Source of the DNA: Paulownia fortunei
Taxonomy: Eukaryota; Streptophyta; Magnoliopsida; Lamiales; Paulowniaceae
Assembly (NCBI GenBank): GCA_019321725.1
Contig: CM033121.1
Coordinates: 11,532,001-11,596,000 of the forward strand
Reading direction: 5' to 3'
Length of the DNA: 64,000 bases
Below the pieces are notes generated by a model. It did not search any database. It saw only the letters and a list, made by a program, of their open reading frames with translations, and was not told the DNA's origin. Below, one piece after another: positions 47,294-59,781 of this stretch. Each line of letters begins with the position of its first letter. Position 1 is the first letter of the stretch. The position numbers were made by a program, and so were the translations under genes.

Positions 47294-49590
47294 TGTAATG
47301 CCCAATTCTCAATTCTCTCCTACATAGCCAATAATAAGCATTTTGCATGAATATGCATCTAATCAATATGCATTATTGAATTATGGCATACAAATAGCAT
47401 GATTGCACGAACATGAATAATTATTATTATATGCTTCAGCTATGATTTAACATGTATTAGTACATGAAATATGAGATCAAACTTTCATTTCTTGATTTAA
47501 CATATTCCTTAAGTGCCGTTTTTGCAATGAAAAGCTCGTATCTCGGTTAAGGAAGATTGATGGGTGGAATGGTCATGAAATGAATTATTTGTATTGCTCC
47601 ATACTAGTTATATGCTAAAGTGATTAATTGCCTAAATATTTACTTGAAATATGTTACATTTGGCTAAGAACTAAAAGTATGCACAATGGTGCAATTTGAT
47701 TGGTTAGTTGAGTAGGTTGCATAAAACCATTCTAAACTGCATTGTACTTGATTATAACACCAAAGTATCAATTTTTGTCATCTCCTTAGCCCATGAACGT
47801 GGCTTTTGGCATGAGAAGACACCAAGCATGATGCAACCAATCATCACCCTCCACTTACCTCTCTTTGAAAGGTCAAAGAAATCATTTTCATCCATATTTC
47901 TTGTGGAAGCACCTCAAAAACGATCAACCCTTATTATCCTAAGTTTCTCCCAAATTTCTACACTCTCATACTCACACAAATTGAATTCAATCCATAGGAA
48001 TTCATAGAACACAAGCTAGAACAAGTTTCCATCATTTTAAGCTTGAAAACCGTTGATTTTGAAACTTAATTCCAACTTAATCAAGGTATACTCTTTTTCA
48101 ATGTTTCTTATGATGAATTTGTAGTATCTTGGATGATTACATGTTTTAGTATGCTTTTGTATGATTGAAAACTTAAGTAAGTTACACTTGAAGCCAAAAC
48201 CAAGCTAGTTAAGCTAATTTTTAGCAAAATTGATAGTCTTGTGAAATTGTTTAATTTACTTGTTTCTATTGATTTTGTAATGATTATATTGTGTTTGGAA
48301 GTTTCTTTTAATGATTGAAAACAATAGTAATTAGTTTGCTTAATTGAAGGTTAGAATCAATTTAAGTTAGAACCGAATTTACGTCATATTAATTTGGATT
48401 GTGTGCATGTTTTAGGGGCTGCCCTAATAATTATGTTTGAATTATTAGTTATTTAATTGCTGCCCTAATGTTTAATGTCTTGAATTAGTAGTAAAATATG
48501 GAGTATGCATTGTTTTTAAGGTTATGTAATTGATATGAAGTTGTTTACAAAAGATTGAAAAATGTATATAAACTTTAACTTGAATAGACTAAATGATTTA
48601 TAAAAAGGATATTAAATGGTACATGATTTGATTATGTTAGGCCTTTAACACATCCTATCTTCCAAAGAGATTGGTCTTTTCACTTGCCACAAAGTGGACT
48701 TGAGGTAAGTTGAAGCTTTCATTTGCTGTATCATAAGAATCATATACTGTTGTTCATGTTTTAATGTGATTGTTATTATTTGTCAAATGATGTAATGTTT
48801 GATACATTTATGGTTCATGAAGTATGACACTATTAAGAATATAATGAGGTTTTTAAAAAGGAAGTATGGTGCGTGATTGATGGTCGGGTAGACAAAGGAT
48901 GCGGGAGGGACCGGCGGACCCAACAAATGGTGGCAAATACTTGAGGTTGAAAAATCGGTATAGGAAAGCTACAATGAATGAGATAGAATACGGCTAATAC
49001 CTGAGGTTGAAAGACCAAGTATGAAAACCCCGTATTAATTCTCTTATTAGCCAATCATTATGAACAGTTTCCGAAAACCACGGTCTATCGCTATTAGTTA
49101 GGTACCATACTTCAAGGGCCCTAAAGAATGATTTATGAATGAAAGTTATTAAATAGAATATTACATTTAATGATTTATGAGATGTGCATATATGTTATTT
49201 GTTATTGCATCAGTTTCATCTTACTGAGCCTTTAGCTCATTAGATTCATGTGATGCAGGTGAAATGTACAGGTTTAGAGGTTGACTGAGTCTCTAGAGCG
49301 GCCGGATAAAGATTTGTTCATATGTCATGCTTCGACCTGTTTCGTAGTTTATTTTGAAAACTTTGTTTTGTTTTTAAATAAGCCGCTGTGTTATGGTTTT
49401 GTAAACATATGTACTCAGTTTTGATATATGTATATGGTGTGTTTAAAATGATTCAAGTTCTTTCTCTTATAGCTAAAAATGGGAACTTTTATTAAAAATC
49501 ATAACTCTAGTAATGATGAAAAAATTAACATTTCTTGACTTAACTGTATCAACTTGTTTAGGCTCTGCAGTTAGGTTAAGGGGTGTTACA
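47294..49590 (+). mobile_element. Solo LTR of the Tekay-like family
   Basis: Starts TGTAATGCCCAATTC and ends GGGGTGTTACA. It aligns over its length with both LTRs of 33922-42948 but has about 94 extra bases near 48533-48626. It is flanked by AAAAA on both sides, within the SINE's A-tail, so the duplication is not strong evidence alone. No internal sequence. Confidence 0.93.
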
Positions 49591-51019
49591 AAAAAAACAA
49601 AAAAAAAATTATTTCAAATTAATTAATTGATTGATTGATTATAAAATTGTATTCAATTTCAAATTTCAATGCTATATAACTAGTTAGATTAATTTAATAA
49701 TGCATGATTACTTGGACGTCATTTATATATTTCTTCTAAGAATTATTCTTGTAATTAATAGTGGAGATACAGATGGGTAGAGTCCAAGTGACAGAGACCA
49801 GATACTCTTTAAGAAAGTTGGGATTAAACATCAAAGAGGAATGGACTCCTTGGTACACCTACAAGAAGCAGGTACCATTATTAGATTTAAAAGCCTTGTT
49901 TATTCTTTGTTCTAGCCTTTATAAAATTGTTTTATCTCTTTTCATGATTTTTTATATCTAATATTTCTCAACTTACGTCAAGTTGAACCACAAAATTTAT
50001 TGAACCATTAAAAAGTGTTATTACTTGTGTTATGACATGCAATGAATAGAGCTTGTAAATTTTAAATGATATCAAGTAGCTTGTTTTATTTCATGTAAAA
50101 AAATTTGTGAACTTCCATTGAGTTTGTTAGTCTGGTCCATGATGAATTACAGGCCAATACTTGTGTACTAGAACACTAGACTAATGGATTATGTCCCTAT
50201 TCCTATTCTAAAAGGACATGACTATCACTTTAACAGTCAATGGACAGTTTGCGTTTGAATTGAATTTTTTTTTAACAATTTGATTTGTGAAAAGAATTTA
50301 AAGTTAGGGATTTCAAATGATTTATTATGAGGTAGATTTACAATTCACAATAATAATTAAAAATATAGTTCAAAATAAAATGTTAAATGATTCAAAATTT
50401 ATTGTAACTTGAAATTATCCTAACAAACACAATGCATTTATTATTATAGATTTATTTGAAATCATGATATCCAAATCATTTAATCCAAATACAACCTAAA
50501 ACTAGTTTTTTATAGGTATGAGATGTATTTAAGAAAATATTTAGCTACAGTGGCCATTTCACGCCAAACTGTAAGTATGATACCTCATCAATAGCAGAAT
50601 CAAATATACGCTTCCACATTGATTTCCAGATAGTATATGTTTTATCGATTCTAAATGTGTTCATATATCTGATATGGTAATCATTTAAGAATTTTCCCAC
50701 AATTTGGTCCTAATTAAAGCATGAATTATAGGTTGGCGGGGTGGACGGTGGAGTATGAAGGTTTGACATTCGTAACGGTAAGAGGAGCATGGCACCAGGT
50801 TCCACAATTAAGCCAAGGCAAGCACTTCAGCTAGTTAACCATTTTATCCAAGACCGAAGACTTCCCTCTCAACCATTTTGAATTATTACCGCTTTTGGGC
50901 CTTGAAATAAGATGAAACAAAATGGAAGTTTTCTTAATGAAATTGATCCACAGCAAATGAAATTAGATTTTAGCCCATCTCTTTTCTTCTTTTCATATTT
51001 GGCTCTTAGACGAATATTC

Positions 51020-51042
51020 TTCTCTCTCTCTCTCTCTCTTTT

Positions 51043-51074
<32 letters not shown>

Positions 51075-51082
51075 TCTCTATT
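51020..51082. repeat. (TC)n microsatellite
   Basis: Long TC run with few interruptions, followed by TA repeats. Copy B lacks the expansion. Confidence 0.95.
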
Positions 51083-51098
51083 TATATATATATATATG

Positions 51099-52362
51099 TG
51101 TTAGAAATTGGTTTGAAAAATTGAGTTTCACCTAATTTTGACCAATAAATAAAGTGGATTCTATTTTACAAAAATATATATAATTTGATTAAATATAATC
51201 TACGCCATGAGTAGATAAGTTTAGTATATTTGATTTTTTAAAACCAATTTGGGGTGAATGAGAAATTAATGGATAAAGTAAGCTACTTAAATAAATGATT
51301 GATTATGTAATGTTGGAATGTGAATAGTCACAAATCCCACATTGGAAGAGTGTAACAACTTTGTCTTACATATATAGAATCTCACTTTAGTAAGGAGTAA
51401 TCAAATGGAGCTCTTCGATGGTGCACTCTAGTGGTCTTTTGGCTAGCTTTAGCTAGCTCAAGGAGCTACGAGGATGGTGCATAGCACCATCCGAGCCCGC
51501 ACCCGCACGCGCGCCAAGGTCGCATTGGGCGATTTAGAGGCGCACTTTACACTTTCAATGTGGCTTAGTGACGTGAGCTGATGTGGCAGGTGCATCCGGT
51601 TAGCGTATGCATGACATGACAATATGCAGTTGGAAGCTGAATGGGCATGACCAGACACACAGCTGCTGACAAGGCACGTCTAAAGGCTGTGAGTGGACCA
51701 AATCGATGACATGTCCATTCGGTTGGCAAGAGCTTACTGGAAGAGGTGTGGACCTTCACACAGGGTTGTCATCAGACGGTTGAGATTAATGGTTGGCAAG
51801 AGTTCACTATAAGGGGTGTGGACCTTCGCAGAGGGTTGCGATTGGGCGGTTGAGATTGATACTTGGCAATAGGTTCACTGTAAGAGATGTGGACCTTCGC
51901 AAAGAGTTGCGATCGGATGGTTGAGATTGATCCTTGGCAAAGGGTTCACTGTAAGGGTGTGGATCTTCACAGAGGGATACAATCGTACGACTCAGATTGA
52001 TCCGAACCGAAAAATTACACCCACTTATGAATTCACACCACAACACTTCGAAAACTATAAATAGACCCCCATATTTCATTTTTCATTCATTCATTCAATC
52101 TATTCTTATCTTTATCTTAAGTTCAATAAGAGAGTTCCAAAATACTTTTATAGTTCGAAAGTTCTTGTGATTTGTAGTGCTACTATCATAAGAAGTTAGT
52201 TGTTGTATCTTGGGAGATGATTGCCATATCCCGTAAGCACTTAGTGCGGGGCAATTTCATCTTAAAGAAAAAGAGTTAAACTCTTGCCTCGATTATAGCT
52301 AAAATTCTAAAAGAAAATACTTTAGTCATTTCGACATTACACCTACCAAATTTTTCTCAACA
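51099..52362 (+). mobile_element. Probable solo copia LTR
   Basis: 1264 bp, TGTTAGAAATTGG to CTCAACA. Absent from copy B, whose sequence reads straight through the site. Flanks ATATG and ATATA are a near duplication within TA repeats. It contains TATAAATAG near 52058 and a four-unit minisatellite. No internal region. Confidence 0.75.
51718..52002. repeat. ~70-bp minisatellite, four units, inside the LTR
   Basis: Units begin near 51720, 51790, 51862 and 51932, each with TTGGCAA.AG..T.ACT, GTGTGGA.CTTC.CA and GGTTGAGATTGAT-like blocks, with increasing divergence. Confidence 0.9.
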
Positions 52363-53500
52363 ATATATATATATATATATATTCATTTTTTTTTTCATAT
52401 TTCTCAAAATTTTAATTTCTATGAGGACCATATACATTGACTATAAGAATAAATTGGGTAAATGATTCAGAAAAAAATCTTTTAACGTTTTTACAACTTT
52501 TGGCAATTCCAACTACGTACCAATGTTTTAGTATTCTTTGTAATTTGTTATTGAAACTTTTCCTGAATTTAATCAATCAAAAAAGAAAGGAAAATATTAT
52601 ACTACTACATTAATCAAGATCAAGATACAATATGCCCAATAATCATAAAGGAAGTTGATTGAGTATAACTGTGGGGCAAATTCCCATGCATTACACACCT
52701 GTTTGCCACTTTGTTCTCTAACTCTTCTCACCTCCTGCGCAAGACAAGCTATCTTTAGCTAGGGTCCTCTTTTCCTTCAGCACAACTCCTCAAAAACAAC
52801 ATTTGGCTTGCATTTCGAATGAACTGCGCGCTTACTTTGAATGAACTACACCTACAAGTATCCGCTTTGAATGAACTGCGAGCTTACTTTCAGGCTCCAT
52901 GCTTTGAGCAAATCAAGAACACACATTTCGCCTCAATGGATTACTATCATGATCTTTATACTTACACATTTCAAATCTATAAAGTTTTTATTGAGGCTCT
53001 AGAAAAATCCATAAGAATGTTTTTAGGAGAGGAGCCTATTAGGAGAAACGAACTACACATGTATTTCCATATCCATTTGGAGAGAGATTTCATATAAATA
53101 AGTCTTTCTATCCGAGGAAGAGTCCCAATTTGACAAGGAATGTAATCCCACTCAAATGTGGAAGTAGAGTCCAATCAATTATAGATGCCTATTGGATTAT
53201 GAGTTCAAAACCCAGTCATATTTCGAACATCTCCCGCTTATAAATATTTGACTCAATCTTATAAAATATCATCCTCGTATAATTTTTCAGTCTAATTCAT
53301 TCATACAGGAAAAGAGTTTTACGACCAAGCGAGAAAGAAATAGGTGAGCATAGTTATTTTAAACCATCACCTTACTAACATAATAATACAACTTCATAAC
53401 TAGTTGTGTACCCCAAACTATGTGGTCGTATCTATCAAATATCTATAGATCCCTTAATGAAATATAAGTGGAGCATGTCCAACTCTATCAAATCTGCCCC

Positions 53501-53839
53501 TATGTTCATTGCTAGTCAAATATAATTTGAGACAATCTTTTAGGTTATGAACCATAGAACATAAATGTGTGATAAACTTAATTTTTTTATCGGCCTTTCA
53601 TGTCAATCAATTTGGTCTTGATGACTTTCCTACACATTATCAAATAGACTGAATCATCCTTGACCATTACATAACATGCTAAAGTAGTATTATTAAAAAA
53701 CTACACTTCATGGCATGGTCCAGAGTCTCAAAGGGTACAAGCAATTATATGAGCTCACATGGTGACGATACAGAGACACATTTAGTCACTTCCCATATGA
53801 GCTCATTGTTAAGTTGTTTCGAACCTACAACTCGGATAC
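53501..53839. other. Unassigned DNA
   Basis: No coding or repeat partner seen. It lies between the SCPL flank and the Tat-like LTR, whose exact start I could not fix. Confidence 0.4.
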
Positions 53840-55330
53840 CTTTGACTTAATATTTTATTAGCATTCAAGATTTTTCTCTCGCTTTTTATGTGTTTTATTC
53901 ATAATTGTTTAGAGAAATTAAAAAAAGAAGCAAACGAGTGAGATTTTTAAAATTTAAAGAAAAGAAAAATAAAAAAATTAAATTCGTTCAAAAAATACTA
54001 AGGGAGTAGTGTGGCGACGCCATTATAAAGAGCTGCGATGCATTGGGAGGAGCTTTTTAGGCTAACTGTACAACTCATGTTGTGGCTCCATTCTAAAGGC
54101 CGCGACATCAATTGAAGATACAGGTAGACCCAGAAAATAGATAGCATGGAACCGAGGTGCCATTTCATAGTGCCACGACACCACCCAAAGCCATTTAAAA
54201 ACTAAAGCACTCGTGTTGCAACGCCAATCTATCAGGCTGCAGTGCCACTTGATGAAGGTTACACTGCAACAGTCGTGCCACGGTTCCAATCTATAGGCCA
54301 TGACTCCACCAAAGAACATATTCAAAGTTGAGCATTACGCCGCGATGCAAAGCAACGAGAATTAAATTAGGGCTCTGCTGGAAAATATATGCTTATTTTT
54401 GGAGTTTAAATGCAAACAAATACATCTTGTAAGGGACTTTTGGCGACACAAGGACAGAGTAAGAAAGCAAGGAAACAAGATAGAAGAATCAAAGAAAGCG
54501 ATTGAAGGCATCCTCTCCTTGGACATAGAGAAGCGATTCTTCCCTTCGTTCTTAGAGTTTTTATTTCTTTCTTTTCTTCTTTTACAATGAACAAAAACTA
54601 GATATGAGTTTTCCAATTTTTGTTATGAATTAAGTTAACTTTTTAGGGGATGATGCAACCTACATTTAAATCTATGTTTTGATTTTTCATTTATCATATT
54701 TGAATTTATTCACTTTATTTGTGTTATCTTGTATTGAATGCATCTCGATTAACTGGCCATGAATCTTGATTGTTTGGGATAAAGAATTCGTTACTAAGGA
54801 GAGGAAATTTCAATGTGACTTTTGGATAACACAATTTAGGACTTCATATAGTTTAAGAGGAATATAATTCCATCGAAGCCATTGAGAAGAATCACTACAC
54901 TTGAGAATTTAATTTCCAGTTTTTTTTATAAAAAATTCAAAATTTGAACTTATTTTCCTAATCACTTGGCACTTAGAAAAGGGAGTTGATTAATTGAGGA
55001 TTCATGGCTTATAAACTGATAACTCTGAATTTGATAAATTGATCAAATAAAACATAGTAGGTACGCAGTCGAAATCAAGCCTCTAGAGTTTAGTACATGT
55101 TGGTTGCTCTTCAACTTGTTAAGTCCGAAACGTTAGTGCAATTTTAGGATTTTCAATTTAGTAATTAGCAACTGCTTTGGTTAAATTTATCTATATAAAA
55201 TCAGAATTATTTTAATTACAGTAATAAGTTTTAATTCAATTTCAGTCCCTATGGATACATACGGCAATGTTTTCTCACATATTCTTTTAAAACTTGACAC
55301 ATTACACTTGCGGTAGAAAAATAACGAACA
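53840..55330 (+). repeat. 5' LTR of a Tat/Athila-type element
   Basis: The end is clear: CTTGACAC..CACTTGCGG..AACGAACA at 55330, matching the end of the solo LTR 9017-10550 (reverse complement), and followed by AATTTTTGGTTCTATTTCTAGGGATTG, the degenerate post-LTR motif of this group. The start is placed near 53840 only from the expected length. Confidence 0.65.
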
Positions 55331-55459
55331 AATTTTTGGTTCTATTTCTAGGGATTGAAAGATCTCATTCTCATTAATATTATTACCATGTAATCTTAGT
55401 TTTAATTTAGATTTTTTTTCTTTTATTTAATCTTCTTGTTTTTGTTTGTTTTGATAGTC

Positions 55460-57050
55460 AATGCAAAAAGCTCGAAGTTTTAAATTTCTTTTGATTCAAA
55501 AATTGAAAAGGCGCATTTGAAGATAAGGGAAGCAAAGAGAAGTGAAGCTCAAGCAATGGCTTCTCAAAAGAATTAGCCAAAGCCAAAGCCACAACAAACA
55601 ATAAGGGACTATTTTCAGCCTGTCATTAATCAACACTATATAGGAATTGCTCGCCAACCAATCAATGCGTACAAACTTTGAACTCAATCTTGCACTTATC
55701 AGTATGGTTCAACAGAACCAGTTTGGGGAAACTGCATTTGATGATATAAACTCTTACTTGGCTATGTTCCTTGAAACATAGAACACTATTAAGATGAACG
55801 TGGGGTATCTGATGAAGCTATAAACTCCATTTGGTTCCAATTTTTCTTAGGGACAAAGCAATTGTGTGGTTGTAGTTGTTTGCACCAGGAAGTATCACTG
55901 ATTTACCTAATTTTACTCAAAAATTCCCAACTAACTTCTTTATACCTGAAAAGACATTGAAGTTTAAAAATCAGATAACATCCTTCAAATAGATGAATTT
56001 TAAACCATTATATGAAGCTTGGGAGAGATTTAAAGACCTTCTCAGATGATGACCATAACATGGTCATAAGGATTGATAACAGGTATAGTACTTCCATAAT
56101 AGGTTGAATGGTCAGATGAGGATGATTACTAATGCTATGATCGGAGAAACTTTGATGTCCAAGACTACGAGAGATTCTCATATTCTGCTTGAAGAGATGG
56201 CTACCAACAGGTATCACTAGCCAACAAAGAGATCAACTGTTAAGAAGATAGCTAGGGTGCTTAAGTTGATCCATTGACAAATCTCACAGTTCAATTTTCT
56301 GCATTATCTAACAAGTTAGCTACCTAGACCACTAATGGAGCACCTCAAAATATAGAAGTTGTTGCATTGGTGAACATAACATATAGTAAACCAGAGACAG
56401 TTTAAGAATACATGAATGATATGAACATCTGGAACTCTAGATATAGAGGTAATCAGTGGCTGACTCATTATCATCCGTTGCCTTGCAATCATGAGAATCT
56501 GTCTTATTGGAATACATGTAAAGTGCTTCAACCACCTCCCAATTACAGCAATCCATCCATCTCTATTAACCAACCAAAAGTGAATAAATCCTCTTTAGAA
56601 GATGTGCTTAATAATTTTATAGTGGAAATGAGAGCTAGGTTCAACAAAGATGAAGTCAAACTTGATAATATAGACACTTAATTTGGATAATTGGCAACTA
56701 ACATAAAGTATTTTGAAATTCAAATTGGATAGCTCACTATAACAGTTAATACACAACAGCAAAGAGAAGAATTTACAAATGACACCAAAGTCAATCCTAA
56801 AGAGGGTTGTAAGGCAATCAATGTAAGGAATGAGACAGTAACTAAAGGTCTATAGCTAAAGGAAGTTAAACTAGCTATACCTCAATCTTAATCGTCCACT
56901 TGGGGTTAAAAGGAGAAACATAAATTTTACAACACAGGCTGACAAGCCTAAATCAATTTATTTTCATGATAACCTCTTATTCATAAAACCATCACCCTTT
57001 TCCTCAAAGATTTCAAAAGAAAAAGTTAGATACTCAATTCGCTAAATTCT
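55460..57050 (+). pseudogene. Tat/Athila-type gag, degenerate
   Basis: Readable pieces in several frames: QQTIRDYFQPVI and GIARQPINA (about 55600-55670), MVQQNQFG and AFDDINSYLAMFLE, a degraded capsid domain near 55800-56060, then 56412-56681 with YRGNQW, HPLPCNHENLSYWN and VNKSSLEDVLNNFIVEMRAR. Order and phrases fit the long gag of this group, which packages element RNA. Stops are frequent. Confidence 0.8.
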
Positions 57051-57550
57051 AAGAAATCTTTAAGAATATTTACATTAACATCATTTTTACAGATGTGTAG
57101 GAGCAAATACCTAACTATATTAAGTTCATGAAGGATGTAATGTCGAAAAAGGGAAAGTTGGAGGATTTTGAGATGGTCAAGCTTACTGAGGAATGTAGTA
57201 CGTTTATCTAAAAGAAACTACCTCATAAATTAAAGGATGTAGGGGTTTTTACTTTTTCTTGCACTATTAGAAGTTCTTTCTTTGATAAATCATTATATGA
57301 TTTTAGTATTAGCATTAACTTAATGTCACTTTTTGTTTTCAAGAAATAAATCGGAGAGGCAAAGCCATCCACAATCACCTTGCAATTGGTGGATAGATCT
57401 CTTACCTACCCTCAAGGAGTTATTGAGGATGTGTCAGTGGTACTAGACATGGAAGAAAACTAAGACATCCCTCTCAGTCTTAGTCGACCTTTTTTTAGCC
57501 ATTGGTAAATTGTTGATTGTTGTGTAACATAGAGAATTGATCTTAGGGAT
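57051..57550 (+). pseudogene. Tat/Athila-type protease region, truncated
   Basis: Pieces include FMKDVMSKKGKLEDFEMVKL, TEECS, SFFDKSL, a degraded active-site stretch (ISINLMSLFVF), LVDRSLTYPQGVIEDV and VLDMEEN followed by DIPLSLSRPF. Homology stops at the start of repeat R2 at 57551; RT and integrase are absent. Confidence 0.78.
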
Positions 57551-58860
57551 TGTTGGTACCAAGTAGCATGAAAGGGTCTAGGGGATGAATAGACCTTGCA
57601 AAACTTTTTATCCTTTCAAAACAAAAATCACATAAGGAACTTGTACTCTATTTTTGTTTAAAAGTTTGGTTGCCTAATTAAGTAGGTATAGTAGTTTCTT
57701 AGTGGAATACTTGAGTTCTTGAGACTGAAAAATAATGAAGTGGAAATATAATCAAATACAAAACAAATATCTGGCGCCTATTTGTATGTTGTGCAATGCT
57801 GTAAATAGAGATAAAAATATAATGCAACTGTAGAAATATAAAGTGCAAGAATGCAAATGACAACAATTAGAAAATCCTTCTACATCTACTCTATTCTTTT
57901 CACTAGGAGGAATTTACTAGAAGAAATTAAGACTCATAACTAAGTCACTTCTCATACAACAACTTAGTTTTGCCGAACTAGCAAATGATCTCTTCTCAGC
58001 CTCTTATTCTCCAAACTCCACTGGTACTACAACCTAGTCTTCTCACATAAGTTTGTTTTTGAACTCTTCCTACATAAGTTTGAGTTCACCCCAAAAGCTC
58101 AACTTGTTTCAATGGATAAATATATCTATCAACAAATAGTTCTGTGCATAAAAAATTGATGAGTATTCTTTTAGACTACTTTTGACTCTTAGGCAATAAC
58201 TGAGAGCATTTCTGGCTTGACTTATCGTTATATCTCTAGGAAAGATCGTAAGTAATGCAATTTGTATGTCTTTGTGTATGCTTTTTTTTCTCTCTGTATG
58301 TATGTCTTCGTCCGTCAGTCTTTAGCCCTTTTTATAGCTCTCTTTTTCTGCCAGTTTGATATAATTCTCTCTTTTTCCGCTAGTGAAGATGTTTAGTCAC
58401 ACTACTGCCCTATCACAGTCTAACACTATTTGCAGTCTATCGTCCTTTCTTATATTTTCTGCCACGTTGCCTATTTATACAATTGGTTTGAACTATAACA
58501 TTTGTCAATACTAGGTTGGTGCTTGTAACTTGATTTGTTAAGATATCCTACCCTCATTATGTTATAACCCTTTAGCCCTACTAAGTCTAATGCTCTATCT
58601 TAGACTTGGCCTCTTTTTAGAATCTTGTTAACTTCTTTGTTCAACTCCATCACTCAGTTGACTATATTGATCCTTCGGTGACTTTTTGTCCTCACTTGAT
58701 AGCCTCTGTTCTCACTCCGCTAAAATCTATAGCCCCTCTAAGTTATCACTTTGGTCTTGGATATTTGTTTTGTCTTGGTCTTGAACCATTCCGTGCTTCC
58801 TTGATCATTAGCTCTTTTTTATCCTTTTCTATTTTCAAGATAAGTCTTCTATGAGACTGC
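57551..58860 (+). repeat. Dispersed repeat R2, copy 2
   Basis: Direct-orientation partner of 7168-8596. Starts TGTTGGTACCAAG, with AGCATGAAAGGGTCTAGG and GATGAATAGACC, CACAGTCTAACACTATTTGC, ending near AAGTCTTCTATGAG. No coding. Confidence 0.7.
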
Positions 58861-59781
58861 CTAGTAGAGTAGCATTTACAAAGGTCATTCCAAAAAAAAA
58901 AATATTAAGAGTTCGGTGGGGTCTAACTTAGTGTTGGGTTCGAATAATCATGGGATATAAAATGTAATAGAGTTTAAAATTCTTAGTAAAACACAAACAT
59001 ACATCACATGCAATTGATTGCATCTTGAATTCATAGTAATTAATCGGTTATTAATTTTTTATATCTAAAATTAAAATAGATCAAGTATTAATTAGAATTT
59101 ATACTTGATGTTTCCTGTTGATGACAATGAATTAAAACGACTCATGTTGTTATCTCTCCATGAACAATTCACAAATCCCCTGATGTTTACAATGCTTTGC
59201 TTAGGGTCCCAACTGTCACTTCTATAAACATATCCACACCCTAAATGTTCACTCGCCATCATTTCTATGTTTGCAGGATAAGGGTTGTGCCTAAGAAAAG
59301 TATTTTGGAATATAGCATAACTACTTGTGTAAGGTAATTGATTAACTCTTAATTCAACTATTTGAAGAAGAATTAATCAAAATTCAGTTAGGTTTTGGTC
59401 GAATTTTGAACAAGATAAAAAAGGGAGGATTTTTTGCTACAAGAAAAATACCCAATTGCTGAAACATTTTCTACAATATTTATCCTCTATGAATGTGTTT
59501 CATTGCACTTAATAATTCCACCACATGAAATTATTTCCTTGTCCAACACCTTGTCTTACAAGGTAAGATTTACTACCTTATTTTAACTAGTATTAGACAA
59601 GAAAGTGTTCCCATCATATGGAATTACTTCCTTTAGGTAAGTATTTCCATCACATAGAATTATAACCTTACCTAGATATTTCCATCACATGGAGTTATTC
59701 TTTAGTAAGTATTTCCATCACGTAGAATTATTGTCTTATTTTAGTGTTCGAATAGGAAACTTTGACCTGAATTCTTGCAGG
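58861..59781. other. Unassigned DNA with a degenerate minisatellite
   Basis: 58932 starts TGTTGGGTTC, resembling the reverse-complement end of the copia LTR at 26648, but homology fades. A ~34-bp degenerate repeat built on TTTCCATCACATGGAATTAT occurs about five times between 59517 and 59735, just upstream of the SCPL copy B breakpoint. Confidence 0.6.

Larger units (their letters stand above)
46140..50881 (+). pseudogene. Serine carboxypeptidase-like (SCPL) gene copy A, 5'-truncated and interrupted
   Basis: SCPL proteins are secreted or vacuolar alpha/beta-hydrolases (peptidase family S10) or acyltransferases. Exons: 46140-46433 ([22 protein letters not shown], Cys residues, donor GTGAGT); 46535-46668 ([34 protein letters not shown]); 46906-46972 (DQMTFWNDSPASVLPII); 49762-49871 (SGDTDG, catalytic Asp region); 50732-50881 ([13 protein letters not shown], catalytic His region, stop). 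Exons for the signal peptide and catalytic Ser (GESYAG) are absent. Defects: the second-exon donor GT is TT; the third exon lost its end to a SINE; a one-base insertion follows GDTDG; two compensating indels lie in the last exon; and the catalytic motif reads GAWHQVP instead of GAGHQVP. A Tekay solo LTR lies in intron/exon space. The nearest type is the SCPL31/34/40 group. Confidence 0.93.
50882..53500 (+). repeat. SCPL 3' flank, copy A of segmental duplication
   Basis: Collinear with 61342-62512 after removing the solo LTR at 51099-52362. Shared blocks include TTGGAAGTTTTCTTAATGAAA, TTAGATTTTAGCCCATCTC, AAGGAATGTAATCCCACTCA and CGTTGTGTACCCCAAACTAT-like sequence. Non-coding; short ORFs here are not supported. 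Confidence 0.85.

Noticed and set aside
46913..47350. 145-codon ORF on the plus strand
   Set aside because: It starts in the SCPL exon out of context and runs through the SINE into the solo LTR; a chance ORF in GC-richer DNA.
51458..52079. Minus-strand ORFs of 60-90 codons
   Set aside because: They arise from the LTR and its minisatellite; repetitive composition, no family motif.
54062..54616. Cluster of short ORFs on both strands
   Set aside because: It lies inside the inferred Tat-like LTR; no motif and overlapping antisense frames.
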